From positions 186,001-250,000 of the forward strand of contig CAKRVA010000001.1 in the NCBI GenBank assembly GCA_934408585.1: a stretch of 64,000 nt of DNA, written 5' to 3'. Below are positions 52,874-62,040 of this stretch, one piece after another; position 1 is the stretch's first letter; every line of letters starts with the position of its first letter. The DNA comes from an uncultured Lachnospiraceae bacterium (GTDB taxonomy: Bacteria > Bacillota > Clostridia > Lachnospirales > Lachnospiraceae). The notes below the pieces were generated by a model. That model worked only from the letters and a program-made list of their open reading frames with translations. It did no database searches and was not told the DNA's origin. Both the position numbers and the translations under genes were made by a program.

Positions 52874-54370
52874 CTAATCTTCAAATCCACCAAGTTTCTT
52901 TTTCCGCTCTATCATTTCATCAATCTTTTCAATATACAGTCCAACATCTTTCACATTGTCACATCGCTCAATCCTGCCATCCCCATACACCCTTTTGGTA
53001 ATAGAGCCGGCTCCCAATGCTACAATTGTCTGTTTCTCCTCCATAATAAGAATATTATAGATTCCATAATTTCCTTCGGTCGCATATCCCACATTTTCAA
53101 AATTACCGGACATGTTTTTCTGACGATAAAGATAATACGGCTGCATATGCAACTGCTGTGCTCCCTGCATTGCAATCTGCATCGTTTCTTCCGTATTATT
53201 CAACATGGAAATTCCCTTTTCCTCAATCCAACGGCTAAGCTTGGATGCGCGCTTTATTGCCAGGGAATGTACTGTAAGACTATCCGGTTGCAGCTTCACA
53301 ATTTCATCTATGGTATGTTGAACTTCCTGCGTCGTTTCTTCTGGAAGACCCAGAATAATGTCCATATTGATATTGGTAAAACCAACCTCTCTTGCAAGGT
53401 AAAATGCGTCTTTAACCTGCTCTACCGTATGACGCCGTCCAATCAGATCCAGTGTTTTCTGATTCATGGTCTGTGGATTCACAGAAATACGTGTAACACC
53501 ATATTCCTTTAACACTTCAAGCTTTTCGATTGTGATACTGTCTGCTCTTCCGGCTTCCACCGTAAATTCCTTAAGATGGGACAAATTGAGGCTGTGATGA
53601 ATCTTATGTAACAAGCGTTCCAGTTCCGGTGCCTTTAATGTAGTTGGAGTTCCCCCACCGATATAAATCGTATCAAGAATTTTATCCTTATAAAAATTTG
53701 CGACAAAATCAATTTCCTTTTCAAGTGCATCCAGGTAGTCGGAAACACGTTTTTCCCACGAAACAATCGGATATGAGGTAAAGGAACAGTACAGACACGT
53801 AGTCGGACAAAACGGAATTCCGATATACAAGCTGTAACCATTTTCATAATGAAGCGTATCAAGAAGCGCTTTTTCTCTTCTTGCAATATCAATCGCAAGC
53901 GTTCCTTTTTCCTCGCTGATATAATAAGTATCCTTCATGTACTGCATAATATCTTTATCGGAAATGTTCTCTTCCATCATGGTCATCGGAATTTTCGTTG
54001 GCCGGATTCCGGTCAGTGTTCCCCATGGAAGCTTTTTCCCGGTGTACTCAGACAGTGCCTTATAAATCAACTGCTTCAGTGCATTTTTTATCTGTGCCCG
54101 TTCCATATCCGGCTGTAGCATTACTTTGTATCCGCCAAAATCACCTTTACCGTTACTGTCACCAATAATGCCAAGCGAAATTTTCTCCTCTGAGAATGTA
54201 ATGGAAATATCGGGAAGTCCTTCTTCGGAGCTTACCATGCCACTTTCCCTGTTATCAGAATCCGACACAAAGACTTTAACGTCCTGTGCCGGAAAAAACG
54301 CCTTCACAAGGGAATGAATATCATATTCAAATCCCGCCTGATTTACAATTACGCTAAGCAGATTATTCAT
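52874..54370 (-). CDS. hemZ: Oxygen-independent coproporphyrinogen III oxidase-like protein HemZ
   Basis: A 498-residue radical-SAM protein of the HemZ/HemN group. The [4Fe-4S] motif is CPTTCLYC (Cys188, 192, 195), followed by YIGGGTPTTL and EAGRADSIT typical of HemN-type enzymes; the ~170-residue N-terminal extension is HemZ-specific. Biochemically such proteins act in anaerobic haem synthesis, but many HemZ homologues are in organisms without the full pathway and no other haem gene is in this window. Its start overlaps the upstream lipoprotein gene by 8 bp. Confidence 0.88.
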   Translation of the reverse strand: MNNLLSVIVNQAGFEYDIHSLVKAFFPAQDVKVFVSDSDNRESGMVSSEEGLPDISITFSEEKISLGIIGDSNGKGDFGGYKVMLQPDMERAQIKNALKQLIYKALSEYTGKKLPWGTLTGIRPTKIPMTMMEENISDKDIMQYMKDTYYISEEKGTLAIDIARREKALLDTLHYENGYSLYIGIPFCPTTCLYCSFTSYPIVSWEKRVSDYLDALEKEIDFVANFYKDKILDTIYIGGGTPTTLKAPELERLLHKIHHSLNLSHLKEFTVEAGRADSITIEKLEVLKEYGVTRISVNPQTMNQKTLDLIGRRHTVEQVKDAFYLAREVGFTNINMDIILGLPEETTQEVQHTIDEIVKLQPDSLTVHSLAIKRASKLSRWIEEKGISMLNNTEETMQIAMQGAQQLHMQPYYLYRQKNMSGNFENVGYATEGNYGIYNILIMEEKQTIVALGAGSITKRVYGDGRIERCDNVKDVGLYIEKIDEMIERKKKLGGFED

Positions 54371-55544
54371 ATTTTACAAACTCTCCATATTCCTGCCAGA
54401 TATTACATATCCAGGTTTTTCCCTGGTTAAATATGATTTCTTCGCCGTCCTCATCATAAAACTTTGCCGGTGTATTGTCACCATCATAACGGGACCATGT
54501 GCCCTCAATTACTTTTCCACCGGTAAAAACAATGGCCTTTCCTTCTCCATGAACACCAAATGCCAAATAATCATGGTCATCCCGCACCTCTCCATGACAA
54601 TATTGGAACACCACATTCGATACTGCCAGCTGTTCATTATCCGCATACTCATCTACCTGTGGCTTGCCATCCTGATACCGATAATACAAATGGTCATTTT
54701 CATTATAGGCAAAATATGGGGTATATGCTCCATAGCCACCTTTATTTCCTGCCGTACCACCCGGATAAATCGTAAATGCCTCTGCACAATCCGTATAATT
54801 TTCCTCCGCACGGACACCATCTGCTGCAAAGGTAAACGGTGGAACAAAAGCATCACTGTGCTCCCAGTCATAGCCAAGCCGGTCTGCTGCTTTTTTCAAA
54901 CCATCAATAAATAAATATCCGGTAAATTCCGTAGCATATCCAGAACGGCTTACCCGGTCGTATGCTTCATGTGCGGGATTATAAATTCCCTCTACTGCCG
55001 CGCTGATATTTTGTACGGTATCACGGTTAATCAATTCTTCCACATATGGTCTTGCAAGTCCCCAGTTACAATAAATTGCTTCATATCCCATTGCAACATA
55101 AAGAAAATAGTCGCGGCTGCTTCGAACCGGTCCAATTCGGTCCAGATCATCAAAATCTTCAAACACTGCCATCAGTCTCGTAATTCTTCCTTCCACAGGT
55201 GCTTCATAAATGATTGCTGCCTTTGACAATCCATACTGTGGAAGTGCCGGTGCATTATTTGGTATCATAACTGCAATCGGACGACGGTTTGCAATTTCCT
55301 TTGCAATCCATTCTCCGGTAAGATAACTCTGGATGTTTCCGTCCTTTTCCTCTCTCTCGGAGATTGTTGGAAATGCCTCCGGAGTTGTGGTTGCTTCGGG
55401 CGATTGTGTATCTTCACTTCCGGGCAGTTGAACTTCCTCTACTCCCGGTGCCTCGTCCTGGGACTCCTCCTTTTTTCCGCATCCGGTAAAAAGCAATCCT
55501 ATCGTCAATGCACATATCATTCCTGCAGCTATTTTTCTTTTCAT
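54363..55544 (-). CDS. DUF3048 (YerB-like) lipoprotein
   Basis: A 393-residue secreted lipoprotein. The signal MKRKIAAGMICALTIGLLFTGC ends in lipobox LFTGC with Cys22. An acidic, Pro/Thr-rich linker (about 25-65) leads to a DUF3048 domain (RRPIAVMIPNNAPALPQYGLSKAAIIYEAPVEGRITRLMAVFED, and PVRSSRDYFLYVAMGYEAIYCNWG). The C-terminal part (about 240-390) is the usual second YerB-like half. The role is unknown. AAGGAG precedes the ATG. Confidence 0.88.
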   Translation of the reverse strand: MKRKIAAGMICALTIGLLFTGCGKKEESQDEAPGVEEVQLPGSEDTQSPEATTTPEAFPTISEREEKDGNIQSYLTGEWIAKEIANRRPIAVMIPNNAPALPQYGLSKAAIIYEAPVEGRITRLMAVFEDFDDLDRIGPVRSSRDYFLYVAMGYEAIYCNWGLARPYVEELINRDTVQNISAAVEGIYNPAHEAYDRVSRSGYATEFTGYLFIDGLKKAADRLGYDWEHSDAFVPPFTFAADGVRAEENYTDCAEAFTIYPGGTAGNKGGYGAYTPYFAYNENDHLYYRYQDGKPQVDEYADNEQLAVSNVVFQYCHGEVRDDHDYLAFGVHGEGKAIVFTGGKVIEGTWSRYDGDNTPAKFYDEDGEEIIFNQGKTWICNIWQEYGEFVKYE

Positions 55545-55566
55545 AAAATATACTCCTTACAAGCTT

Positions 55567-56196
55567 CTATAAAAATGGATTATTCTCTTTTTCATATCCA
55601 ATCGTGGTTTGCTCGCCATGTCCCGGATACACCCGAACATCCTCCGGTAAAACCATTAATTTATCACGTACCGAACGTACCAGCTCACTCATGCTTCCGG
55701 TTGGAAAATCGGTTCTTCCAACGGATTCCAAAAACAACGTATCTCCACTGATTAACATCTTTTCTGATTCAAAATAATAACAACAGCTTCCGTGCGTATG
55801 TCCCGGAGTTGCAATTACCTTGATTGGAATCTCATTTATGATAAAAGTCTCTCCATCTTTTAATAAAATATCCGGAGTAACTGTGCACGGTCTTCCTGCT
55901 CCCTTTGATACATTCAGCGTCACGTCTTCGCAAACATCCTTTTCCCCTTCATAAGCATAAACCTTTGCACCGGAAAGTTCTTTTAACTTCTCCACACCCC
56001 AGATATGATCAAAATGTCCATGTGTCAGGCAAATGGCAGTTACCTCAAATCCATTTTCCTTTAATCTGTCATACAAATAATCACCTCTGTCTGCCGGGTC
56101 GAACACGATTACCCGGTTACTCCCCTCCTGATAAACATAATAGAAATTCGTCTGACAGACACCAAGTGTAATCCACCCGATTTTTAAATTTGACAT
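55567..56196 (-). CDS. Metallo-beta-lactamase-fold hydrolase (glyoxalase II-like)
   Basis: A 209-residue MBL-fold protein with the metal motif THGHFDH (His59, His61, Asp63, His64), then ATPGHTHGS (second His), SGDTLF (bridging Asp) and PGHGEQTTIGYEKENNPFL at the C-terminus. This matches the short bacterial glyoxalase II-like hydrolases. It is 12 bp after relA and probably cotranscribed. The substrate is not certain. Confidence 0.88.
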   Translation of the reverse strand: MSNLKIGWITLGVCQTNFYYVYQEGSNRVIVFDPADRGDYLYDRLKENGFEVTAICLTHGHFDHIWGVEKLKELSGAKVYAYEGEKDVCEDVTLNVSKGAGRPCTVTPDILLKDGETFIINEIPIKVIATPGHTHGSCCYYFESEKMLISGDTLFLESVGRTDFPTGSMSELVRSVRDKLMVLPEDVRVYPGHGEQTTIGYEKENNPFL

Positions 56197-56208
56197 AATT
56201 TTCCCTTT

Positions 56209-58530
56209 CTAGCCGGTCGTTCTCTCAATATCAATAACGCTTTCAATTCCGCGGATTTTATCAATCATACTGTTTAATTCCTCACGGTTACTGATTTCAA
56301 AGGACATGGAAATAGTTCCATAACCCTGCTTGTTTACACGTGTATTCAGACTCAGAATATTTATATTCCGTTCGGTCATTGCCTTGGTAATATCTACAAG
56401 AAGTCCGTTTCGGTTTGTTACATAAATACGGATTTCTGCAATATACTTTTCACCCGTCGTTGCATCCGGTGAGCCTTCCCATTCCGCATCAATCAAACGC
56501 ACCCGTTCCATCTCGGGAAGATTAATAATATTGATACAATCCGTACGATGAATGGAAACGCCTCGTCCTCTGGTTACAAAACCAACAATTTCATCGCCCG
56601 GTACCGGAGCACAACACTTCGAAAAACGAACCGCAAGGTCATGAATTCCCTTTACCACGATTCCACTCTTGGATTTCATCTGCGTGGTTTTCTTTTGCTG
56701 ATCATTTTCAGCAACTGCGGCAAGGACCTCTTCATTTGTCAGTTCACGCTTATGGTCTTTCTCATAAAGTTCGACCATTTTATTGATAATCTGACCTTCT
56801 TTCAGACCACCATGTCCCACAGCAGCAAGCACCGAATCCCAGTCGTGGAATCCATATTTATTCATAATGGCATTCATATACTGCGGAACAAAAATTTCAG
56901 TTGTATTTATTACTTTTGCTTTGCAATAGCTTTGAAGAAGTTCTCTTCCCTTAACTATATTCTCTTCTTTAAATTCGTTTTTAAACCACTGGCTGATTTT
57001 ATTTTTTGCCTGCGTACTTTTTACTACATTTAACCAGTCGCGGCTTGGTCCCTTGGAGTTTTGAGACGTCATAATCTCAATCCGGTCACCATTTTTAATT
57101 TCATAATCTATGGTAACCAGCTTTCCGTTTACTCTGGCACCAATCATCTTATTTCCAACCGCACTATGAATGCTGTATGCAAAATCAATCGGTGTCGAAC
57201 CTGCCGGCAGATTTTTCACCTCTCCGGTAGGGGTAAAACAATATACACTATCCGAGAACAAATCCAAATCGCTCTTCAAAAGATTCATAAACTCTTTGTT
57301 ATCGGACATGTCCTGTTGCCATTCCAAAATCTGACGCAACCAGGAAAGCTTCTCTTCTTCGGAATCTTCTATCTTCTTTCCATCTGAAGCCACTTTATAT
57401 TTCCAATGGGCAGCAATACCATATTCTGCCGCCTTATGCATTTCATACGTACGAATCTGAATTTCAAACGGCTGACCACTCTTGCCAATCAAAGTTGTAT
57501 GGAGAGACTGATACATATTTGCTTTGGGCATAGCAATATAATCCTTAAAACGTCCAGGAATCGGTTTATACATTTCATGGATTACGCCCAATGCTGCATA
57601 ACAATCCTTTACCGTATTTACAATAATTCGAACTGCAAACAAATCATAAATCTGTTCAATGGATTTGTTCTGGTTTTTCATCTTCTTATAGATACTAAAA
57701 AAATGCTTAATACGGCCATCAATATGTGCTTCGATGCCCGCATTTTTAATATGCTCACTTACTTCGTCTACAATGTCCTGAATATATTTTTCACGTTCAC
57801 TCTTGCGGATTGCAATCTTATCTACTAAATCATAATATGCTTCCGGTTCCAGATATTTCAGGGACAAATCATCCAATTCCACTTTAATTTTGGAAATACC
57901 GAGACGTTGTGCAATAGGAGCATAAATTTCCAATGTTTCTCTTGCAATTCTCTGCTGGCTTTCCGGTTTCTGATATTTTAAAGTACGCATATTGTGAAGA
58001 CGGTCTGCAAGCTTAATCAGAATAACACGAATATCCTTCGCCATAGCAAGAAACATTTTACGAAGGTTTTCTGCCTGCATTTCCAGACGGTCCGGTTTTC
58101 CATCCTGATCCGTAGAAAAATGAAGATTTTGCAGCTTTGTTACACCATCTACAAGAAGTGCTACATCTGCACCAAACTGCTTCTCTATCTCCTCACTTGT
58201 CATAATGGTATCTTCAACCACATCATGAAGAAGTCCTGCGGCAATTGTTTCTTTGTCCATTTCCAAATCAGCCAGAATAATTGCAACGCAGAGAGGATGT
58301 ATAATATAAGGTTCGCCGGATTTCCGCACCTGGTCCTTATGTGCCTGATATGCAACATGATAGGCTTTTTCAATCAGCGAAATATCATCAGAAGGATGAT
58401 ATTTGCGGACACGGAGAATCAAGTCCCGATATAACTGCTCCGGACTTTGAAATTCCTGAATTGATTCAATTCGCCCATCATCAAAAACCACTTCGTTTTT
58501 TTGATTGTCTACCCTTTTGTCTTCCGTCAT
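56209..58530 (-). CDS. relA: Bifunctional (p)ppGpp synthetase/hydrolase RelA/SpoT (Rel)
   Basis: A 773-residue stringent-response enzyme. Domains in order: HD hydrolase (about 40-200, with the metal HDVVED intact), synthetase (about 230-350, with RIKHFFSIYKKMKNQ and YQSLHTTLIG), TGS (about 390-455), a helical/zinc-finger-like region, and a C-terminal ACT domain (about 690-773). Both catalytic halves look intact, so it should make and degrade (p)ppGpp. The ATG at 58528-58530 follows GGAAGG by 5 bp; a start at 58551 would add seven residues without a site. A long repeat-rich spacer lies upstream. Confidence 0.95.
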   Translation of the reverse strand: MTEDKRVDNQKNEVVFDDGRIESIQEFQSPEQLYRDLILRVRKYHPSDDISLIEKAYHVAYQAHKDQVRKSGEPYIIHPLCVAIILADLEMDKETIAAGLLHDVVEDTIMTSEEIEKQFGADVALLVDGVTKLQNLHFSTDQDGKPDRLEMQAENLRKMFLAMAKDIRVILIKLADRLHNMRTLKYQKPESQQRIARETLEIYAPIAQRLGISKIKVELDDLSLKYLEPEAYYDLVDKIAIRKSEREKYIQDIVDEVSEHIKNAGIEAHIDGRIKHFFSIYKKMKNQNKSIEQIYDLFAVRIIVNTVKDCYAALGVIHEMYKPIPGRFKDYIAMPKANMYQSLHTTLIGKSGQPFEIQIRTYEMHKAAEYGIAAHWKYKVASDGKKIEDSEEEKLSWLRQILEWQQDMSDNKEFMNLLKSDLDLFSDSVYCFTPTGEVKNLPAGSTPIDFAYSIHSAVGNKMIGARVNGKLVTIDYEIKNGDRIEIMTSQNSKGPSRDWLNVVKSTQAKNKISQWFKNEFKEENIVKGRELLQSYCKAKVINTTEIFVPQYMNAIMNKYGFHDWDSVLAAVGHGGLKEGQIINKMVELYEKDHKRELTNEEVLAAVAENDQQKKTTQMKSKSGIVVKGIHDLAVRFSKCCAPVPGDEIVGFVTRGRGVSIHRTDCINIINLPEMERVRLIDAEWEGSPDATTGEKYIAEIRIYVTNRNGLLVDITKAMTERNINILSLNTRVNKQGYGTISMSFEISNREELNSMIDKIRGIESVIDIERTTG

Positions 58531-58609
58531 ACGAACCTTCCTTATTAACAACTATATGGAATAATTATATATTTTTTTACGTGTGGCGTCAATTCAAACA
58601 AACATCAAC

Positions 58610-58634
58610 CGATAAGGACGCTAAACACACCTTA
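58610..58634. repeat. Short hairpin in the relA-groEL spacer
   Basis: GATAAGG (58610-58616) and CCTTATC (58630-58636 region) form a 7-bp hairpin. It is preceded and followed by CAACC, the first bases of the 49-bp direct repeat that follows. Confidence 0.5.
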
Positions 58635-58747
58635 TCAACCGATGCTTAGCCAACAAGGTGCGCTTCGCTTCCTTGTCGGCTACTTCCTTTCCTCTTTTTC
58701 AACCGATGCTTAGCCGACAAGGCGCGCTTCGCTTCCTTGTCGGCTAC
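58635..58747. repeat. Two 49-bp direct repeats each containing a GC-rich palindrome
   Basis: Unit 1 (58635-58683) and unit 2 (58699-58747) differ at two of 49 positions. Each starts TCAACCGATGCTTAGCC and holds a stem AGCCGACAAGG/CCTTGTCGGCT (one A-C mismatch in unit 1) around a CGCTTCGC-containing loop. An inverted copy of the leading CAACCGATGC is found at 58825-58834, beyond the groEL terminator. The stretch is more GC-rich than its surroundings. No open frame or known element was recognised. Confidence 0.75.
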
Positions 58748-58769
58748 CGCTTACAGCGGTATACAAGTC

Positions 58770-58816
58770 AAAAAGGAAGCCCTCTCGTGAGTAAACTCAC
58801 TAAGGGCTTCCCTTTT
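58770..58816. terminator. Intrinsic terminator after groEL
   Basis: A long stem (58775-58791 with 58796-58811, mismatched in the middle; core GGAAGCCCT/AGGGCTTCC) closes on TAAA. Five U residues follow on the minus strand, and a U tract is also present on the plus strand. Confidence 0.85.
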
Positions 58817-58843
58817 TTCCTTGTGCATCGGTTGTTTATACGC

Positions 58844-60469
58844 TTACATCATTCCCATGCCACCGGCACCGCCTGCTGGCATAGCTGGTGTTTCTTCTTT
58901 GATGTTTGCAACGACAGATTCTGTTGTCAGTAAAGTAGATGCAACGCTTGTTGCGTTCTGGAGTGCGCTTCTTGTTACCTTTGCAGGATCAAGAATTCCG
59001 GCAGCTACCATATCTACATATTCTTCTTTCAATGCATCAAATCCGGTGCCTACAGCAGATTCTCTTACCTTATTGATAATAACACTGCCTTCGAGTCCTG
59101 CATTTGCTGCAATGTGGAACAATGGTGCTTCCAAAGCTTTCAATACAATCTGTGCTCCGGTCTTTTCATCACCTTCCAGACCTTCTGCCATCTTGGCAAC
59201 TTCCTTGGATGCATGAATGTATGCAGAACCACCACCACAGATAATACCTTCTTCTACGGCTGCTCTTGTTGCTGCAAGAGCATCTTCCAGACGAAGCTTT
59301 GCTTCCTTCATTTCTGTTTCTGTTGCTGCACCAACACGGATTACGGCAACACCACCTGCAAGTTTTGCAAGTCTTTCCTGTAATTTTTCTCTATCGAAAT
59401 CAGATGTTGTTTCTTCAATCTGTTTCTTAATCTGGCTGATTCTTGCTGCAATAGCCTCTTTGTCGCCTTCACCATCTACGATTACTGTATTTTCTTTCTG
59501 AACCTTAACAGATTTTGCACGACCAAGCTGCTCTAATGTAGCTTCTTTCAGGTCAAGTCCAAGCTCTTCACTGATTACCTGACCACCGGTAAGGATTGCG
59601 ATATCCTCAAGCATTGCTTTTCTTCTGTCACCATATCCAGGTGCCTTAACAGCTACCACATTGAATGTTCCACGCAATTTGTTTACGATTAATGTAGTCA
59701 ATGCTTCGCCTTCTACGTCTTCAGCAACAATTAAAAGTTTTGCACCAGACTGTACAATCTGCTCTAACAATGGCAGGATTTCCTGAATATTGGAAATCTT
59801 CTTATCTGTAATTAAGATATAAGGATTTTCAAGAACTGCTTCCATCTTATCCATATCCGTTGCCATATATGCGGAAATATATCCTCTGTCAAACTGCATA
59901 CCTTCTACAAGGTCAAGCTCTGTCTGCATGGTCTTGCTTTCTTCAATGGTAATTACTCCATCTCCGGAAACCTTTTCCATAGCATCTGCAACCAACTGTC
60001 CTACGGTTTCATCCCCTGCAGAAATGGCAGCTACTCTGGCAATATGTTCTTTACCATTTACCTTGGAGCTCATCTTTGCAATTGCTTCTACCGCTGTTTC
60101 GGTTGCTTTCTTCATTCCCTTTCTAAGAATAATCGGGTTAGCTCCTGCTGCCAGGTTCTTCATACCTGCATTTACCATTGCCTGTGCAAGTACGGTAGCG
60201 GTTGTAGTTCCGTCTCCGGCTACATCATTTGTTTTGGTAGCAACTTCTTTTACAAGCTGTGCTCCCATATTTTCAAAAGCATCTTCCAATTCAATTTCTT
60301 TTGCAATAGTAACACCATCGTTTGTAATTAATGGTGCTCCATAAGACTTATCAAGAACAACATTTCTTCCTTTCGGTCCAAGTGTTACTCTAACGGTGTC
60401 TGCCAACTGGTTTACACCGGCTTCTAATGCTGCACGGGCATCTGCTCCGTATTTAATCTCTTTTGCCAT
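58844..60469 (-). CDS. groEL: Chaperonin GroEL
   Basis: A 541-residue 60-kDa chaperonin subunit. It shows GPKGRNVVLDKSYGAP, VAGDGTTTATVLAQ (ATP site), AAVEEGIICGGGSAYIHA (family signature) and the C-terminal glycine/methionine tail GGAGGMGMM. It folds proteins with GroES, encoded 28 bp upstream in the same transcript. CIRCE control is predicted. Confidence 0.97.
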   Translation of the reverse strand: MAKEIKYGADARAALEAGVNQLADTVRVTLGPKGRNVVLDKSYGAPLITNDGVTIAKEIELEDAFENMGAQLVKEVATKTNDVAGDGTTTATVLAQAMVNAGMKNLAAGANPIILRKGMKKATETAVEAIAKMSSKVNGKEHIARVAAISAGDETVGQLVADAMEKVSGDGVITIEESKTMQTELDLVEGMQFDRGYISAYMATDMDKMEAVLENPYILITDKKISNIQEILPLLEQIVQSGAKLLIVAEDVEGEALTTLIVNKLRGTFNVVAVKAPGYGDRRKAMLEDIAILTGGQVISEELGLDLKEATLEQLGRAKSVKVQKENTVIVDGEGDKEAIAARISQIKKQIEETTSDFDREKLQERLAKLAGGVAVIRVGAATETEMKEAKLRLEDALAATRAAVEEGIICGGGSAYIHASKEVAKMAEGLEGDEKTGAQIVLKALEAPLFHIAANAGLEGSVIINKVRESAVGTGFDALKEEYVDMVAAGILDPAKVTRSALQNATSVASTLLTTESVVANIKEETPAMPAGGAGGMGMM

Positions 60470-60497
60470 GTCTTTTTCCTCCTAATAATATTGATAC

Positions 60498-60782
60498 TTA
60501 TTCGATTACTGCGAGAATATCACTCTGCTTTACAATAATGTATTCTTCATCTTCAACCTTTACATCTGTTCCTGCATATTTGGAATAGATAACCTGGTCT
60601 CCGACCTTAACTTCCATCTTAATTTCTTTGCCGTCAACAACTCCACCAGGACCTACTGCAATAACCTCAGCCTGCTGTGGCTTTTCCTTATTCTGTCCGG
60701 GTAATACGATTCCGGATTTGGTAGTTTCTTCTGCAACTAACTGCTTTAAAACAACTCTGTCTGCTAATGGTACTAACTTCAT
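60498..60782 (-). CDS. groES: Co-chaperonin GroES
   Basis: A 94-residue co-chaperonin. The N-terminus KLVPLADRVVLKQLVAEETTKSGIVLPGQNKEKPQQ contains the mobile loop (ETTKSGIVLP), and VIYSKYAGTDVKVEDEEYIIV is near the end. GGAGG lies upstream of the ATG. It is the first gene of the operon behind the CIRCE operator. Confidence 0.97.
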   Translation of the reverse strand: MKLVPLADRVVLKQLVAEETTKSGIVLPGQNKEKPQQAEVIAVGPGGVVDGKEIKMEVKVGDQVIYSKYAGTDVKVEDEEYIIVKQSDILAVIE

Positions 60783-60829
60783 GATAACTGCCTCCTTTAT
60801 TTAAATGTTTTCATTGCCTTTACAATTTA

Positions 60830-60856
60830 TTAGCACTCGATATTCATGAGTGCTAA
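60830..60856. promoter_or_regulatory. CIRCE operator (HrcA binding site)
   Basis: A perfect TTAGCACTC-N9-GAGTGCTAA inverted repeat, 47 bp upstream of groES and just downstream of the -10 box. HrcA binds it and represses groESL until heat stress. The hrcA gene itself is not in the window. Confidence 0.97.
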
Positions 60857-60868
60857 CATCTAGAACAT

Positions 60869-60897
60869 ATATTAAATTTATATGCGTTTCATTGCAA
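60869..60897 (-). promoter_or_regulatory. groESL promoter
   Basis: TTGCAA (60892-60897) and TAATAT (60869-60874) with a 17-bp spacer on the minus strand, directly upstream of CIRCE. Beyond it, 60898-61001 has only AT-rich sequence between groES and the GGDEF gene end. Confidence 0.75.
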
Positions 60898-61001
60898 ATT
60901 GTATCACGGGCAAATAAAACATTTTTTCTCTTATTATCTCTCGTTTTCTCTTTTTTTCTTTCTTTATCTCACTCAGGCGCTTTCAAACAAATTTTATAAT
61001 T

Positions 61002-61925
61002 CTAAATTTTTTCTAAACGTTGGCGATATCCCGGTGCATTTTTCATTTCAATTTTATCCTCAAGCATTACATATTCTGCATCGGAAAGTAATTCTTCCAA
61101 AGACTGTTCAATATTGGTTTTATATACAATACCAATTGCAACAGAAGGTGCCAGCTTATCATCTTCAAAAGCAAGACATCTTTCTTTTACTTTGGATGCG
61201 TACTGCTCTGCTTCCTTTTCCTCTGCCATTGGAATCAACACTCCAAAAACGTCGCCATCAATTCTTCCGATTATGTAACAGGGTTCCGCCTCTTCCTTCA
61301 GAATATCAGCGATTACACGAATCAGACGATCGCTTTCTTCATCTCCATAATGGTCATTCGCAAACTTCCAATCATTAATGTTTACCTGCATCACTGCAAC
61401 CGGAACTACTTCTGAACGTTCAATGATTTTCATTCTGGATTCGAAGTACAATTTATGTAACACACCGGTAAGTGGATCATCATGCTCCCCACGGATACTC
61501 TTACTCTTCCGGTCAGCAAGCTGCTTTTCCAGTTCTTCCATGTAGATACTGCCTTCCTTTCGAAGATAAGACTCTTCTCCCAGCTTTTGCATTAATTCCA
61601 CAGTACCTTTCAGTAACTCCTCGCACATTTTTTCATCCCGTTCAGACACCATCTGTTTGTAATACAGGTGTGCGATTGTACGATCCTGCACTCTGATTTT
61701 AATTCCCGGTTCTGCAACCACATCCGGATGAACTCCCAAAAATCCCTTCCCAATTACAATTTCCTTCTCTCCATGCCGGTCGGTAAGCAAAAGACTCACA
61801 TCCAGCATTTTTGCCAGATTCTCCAGATAATTCTGAAGAACATTCATATCATACAACGTGGATAGAGAATAGTTTTTGATATTTTCTTTTATTCTTTTTT
61901 CATACGGAATTGCATCATACCCCAT
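61002..61925 (-). CDS. GGDEF-domain protein with degenerate active site
   Basis: A 307-residue protein. The N-terminal ~145 residues (LYDMNVLQNYLENLAKMLDVSLLLTDRHGEKEIVIG) resemble a PAS/GAF-like sensory part. A coiled-coil-like linker follows (SIYMEELEKQLADRK). The GGDEF domain (about 150-300) keeps DDPLTGVLHKLYFESR, but the signature is RIDGDVF, with the first Gly replaced by Asp and the catalytic Glu by Val, so cyclase activity is unlikely. No membrane helix is seen. The ATG at 61923-61925 follows GGAGG by 7 bp. Confidence 0.85.
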   Translation of the reverse strand: MGYDAIPYEKRIKENIKNYSLSTLYDMNVLQNYLENLAKMLDVSLLLTDRHGEKEIVIGKGFLGVHPDVVAEPGIKIRVQDRTIAHLYYKQMVSERDEKMCEELLKGTVELMQKLGEESYLRKEGSIYMEELEKQLADRKSKSIRGEHDDPLTGVLHKLYFESRMKIIERSEVVPVAVMQVNINDWKFANDHYGDEESDRLIRVIADILKEEAEPCYIIGRIDGDVFGVLIPMAEEKEAEQYASKVKERCLAFEDDKLAPSVAIGIVYKTNIEQSLEELLSDAEYVMLEDKIEMKNAPGYRQRLEKI

Positions 61926-62040
61926 GCTGCTACCTCCAATTTCTGTATTCCGGTTTTGGATGCTGAAAAAAGTGTTGCGAGCAGCACCCTTTTCAGCACC
62001 CAAAACCTATGAAATAAGTATATCCTTTCTCATAAAAGAA

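Noticed and set aside
58635..58747. Possible CRISPR array (two similar 49-bp units)
   Set aside because: Only two units, a 15-bp spacer and strong internal palindromes; no cas genes nearby.
61926..62003. 26-residue extension of the GGDEF protein
   Set aside because: The GGAGG site is placed for the ATG at 61923-61925 and lies inside the extension.
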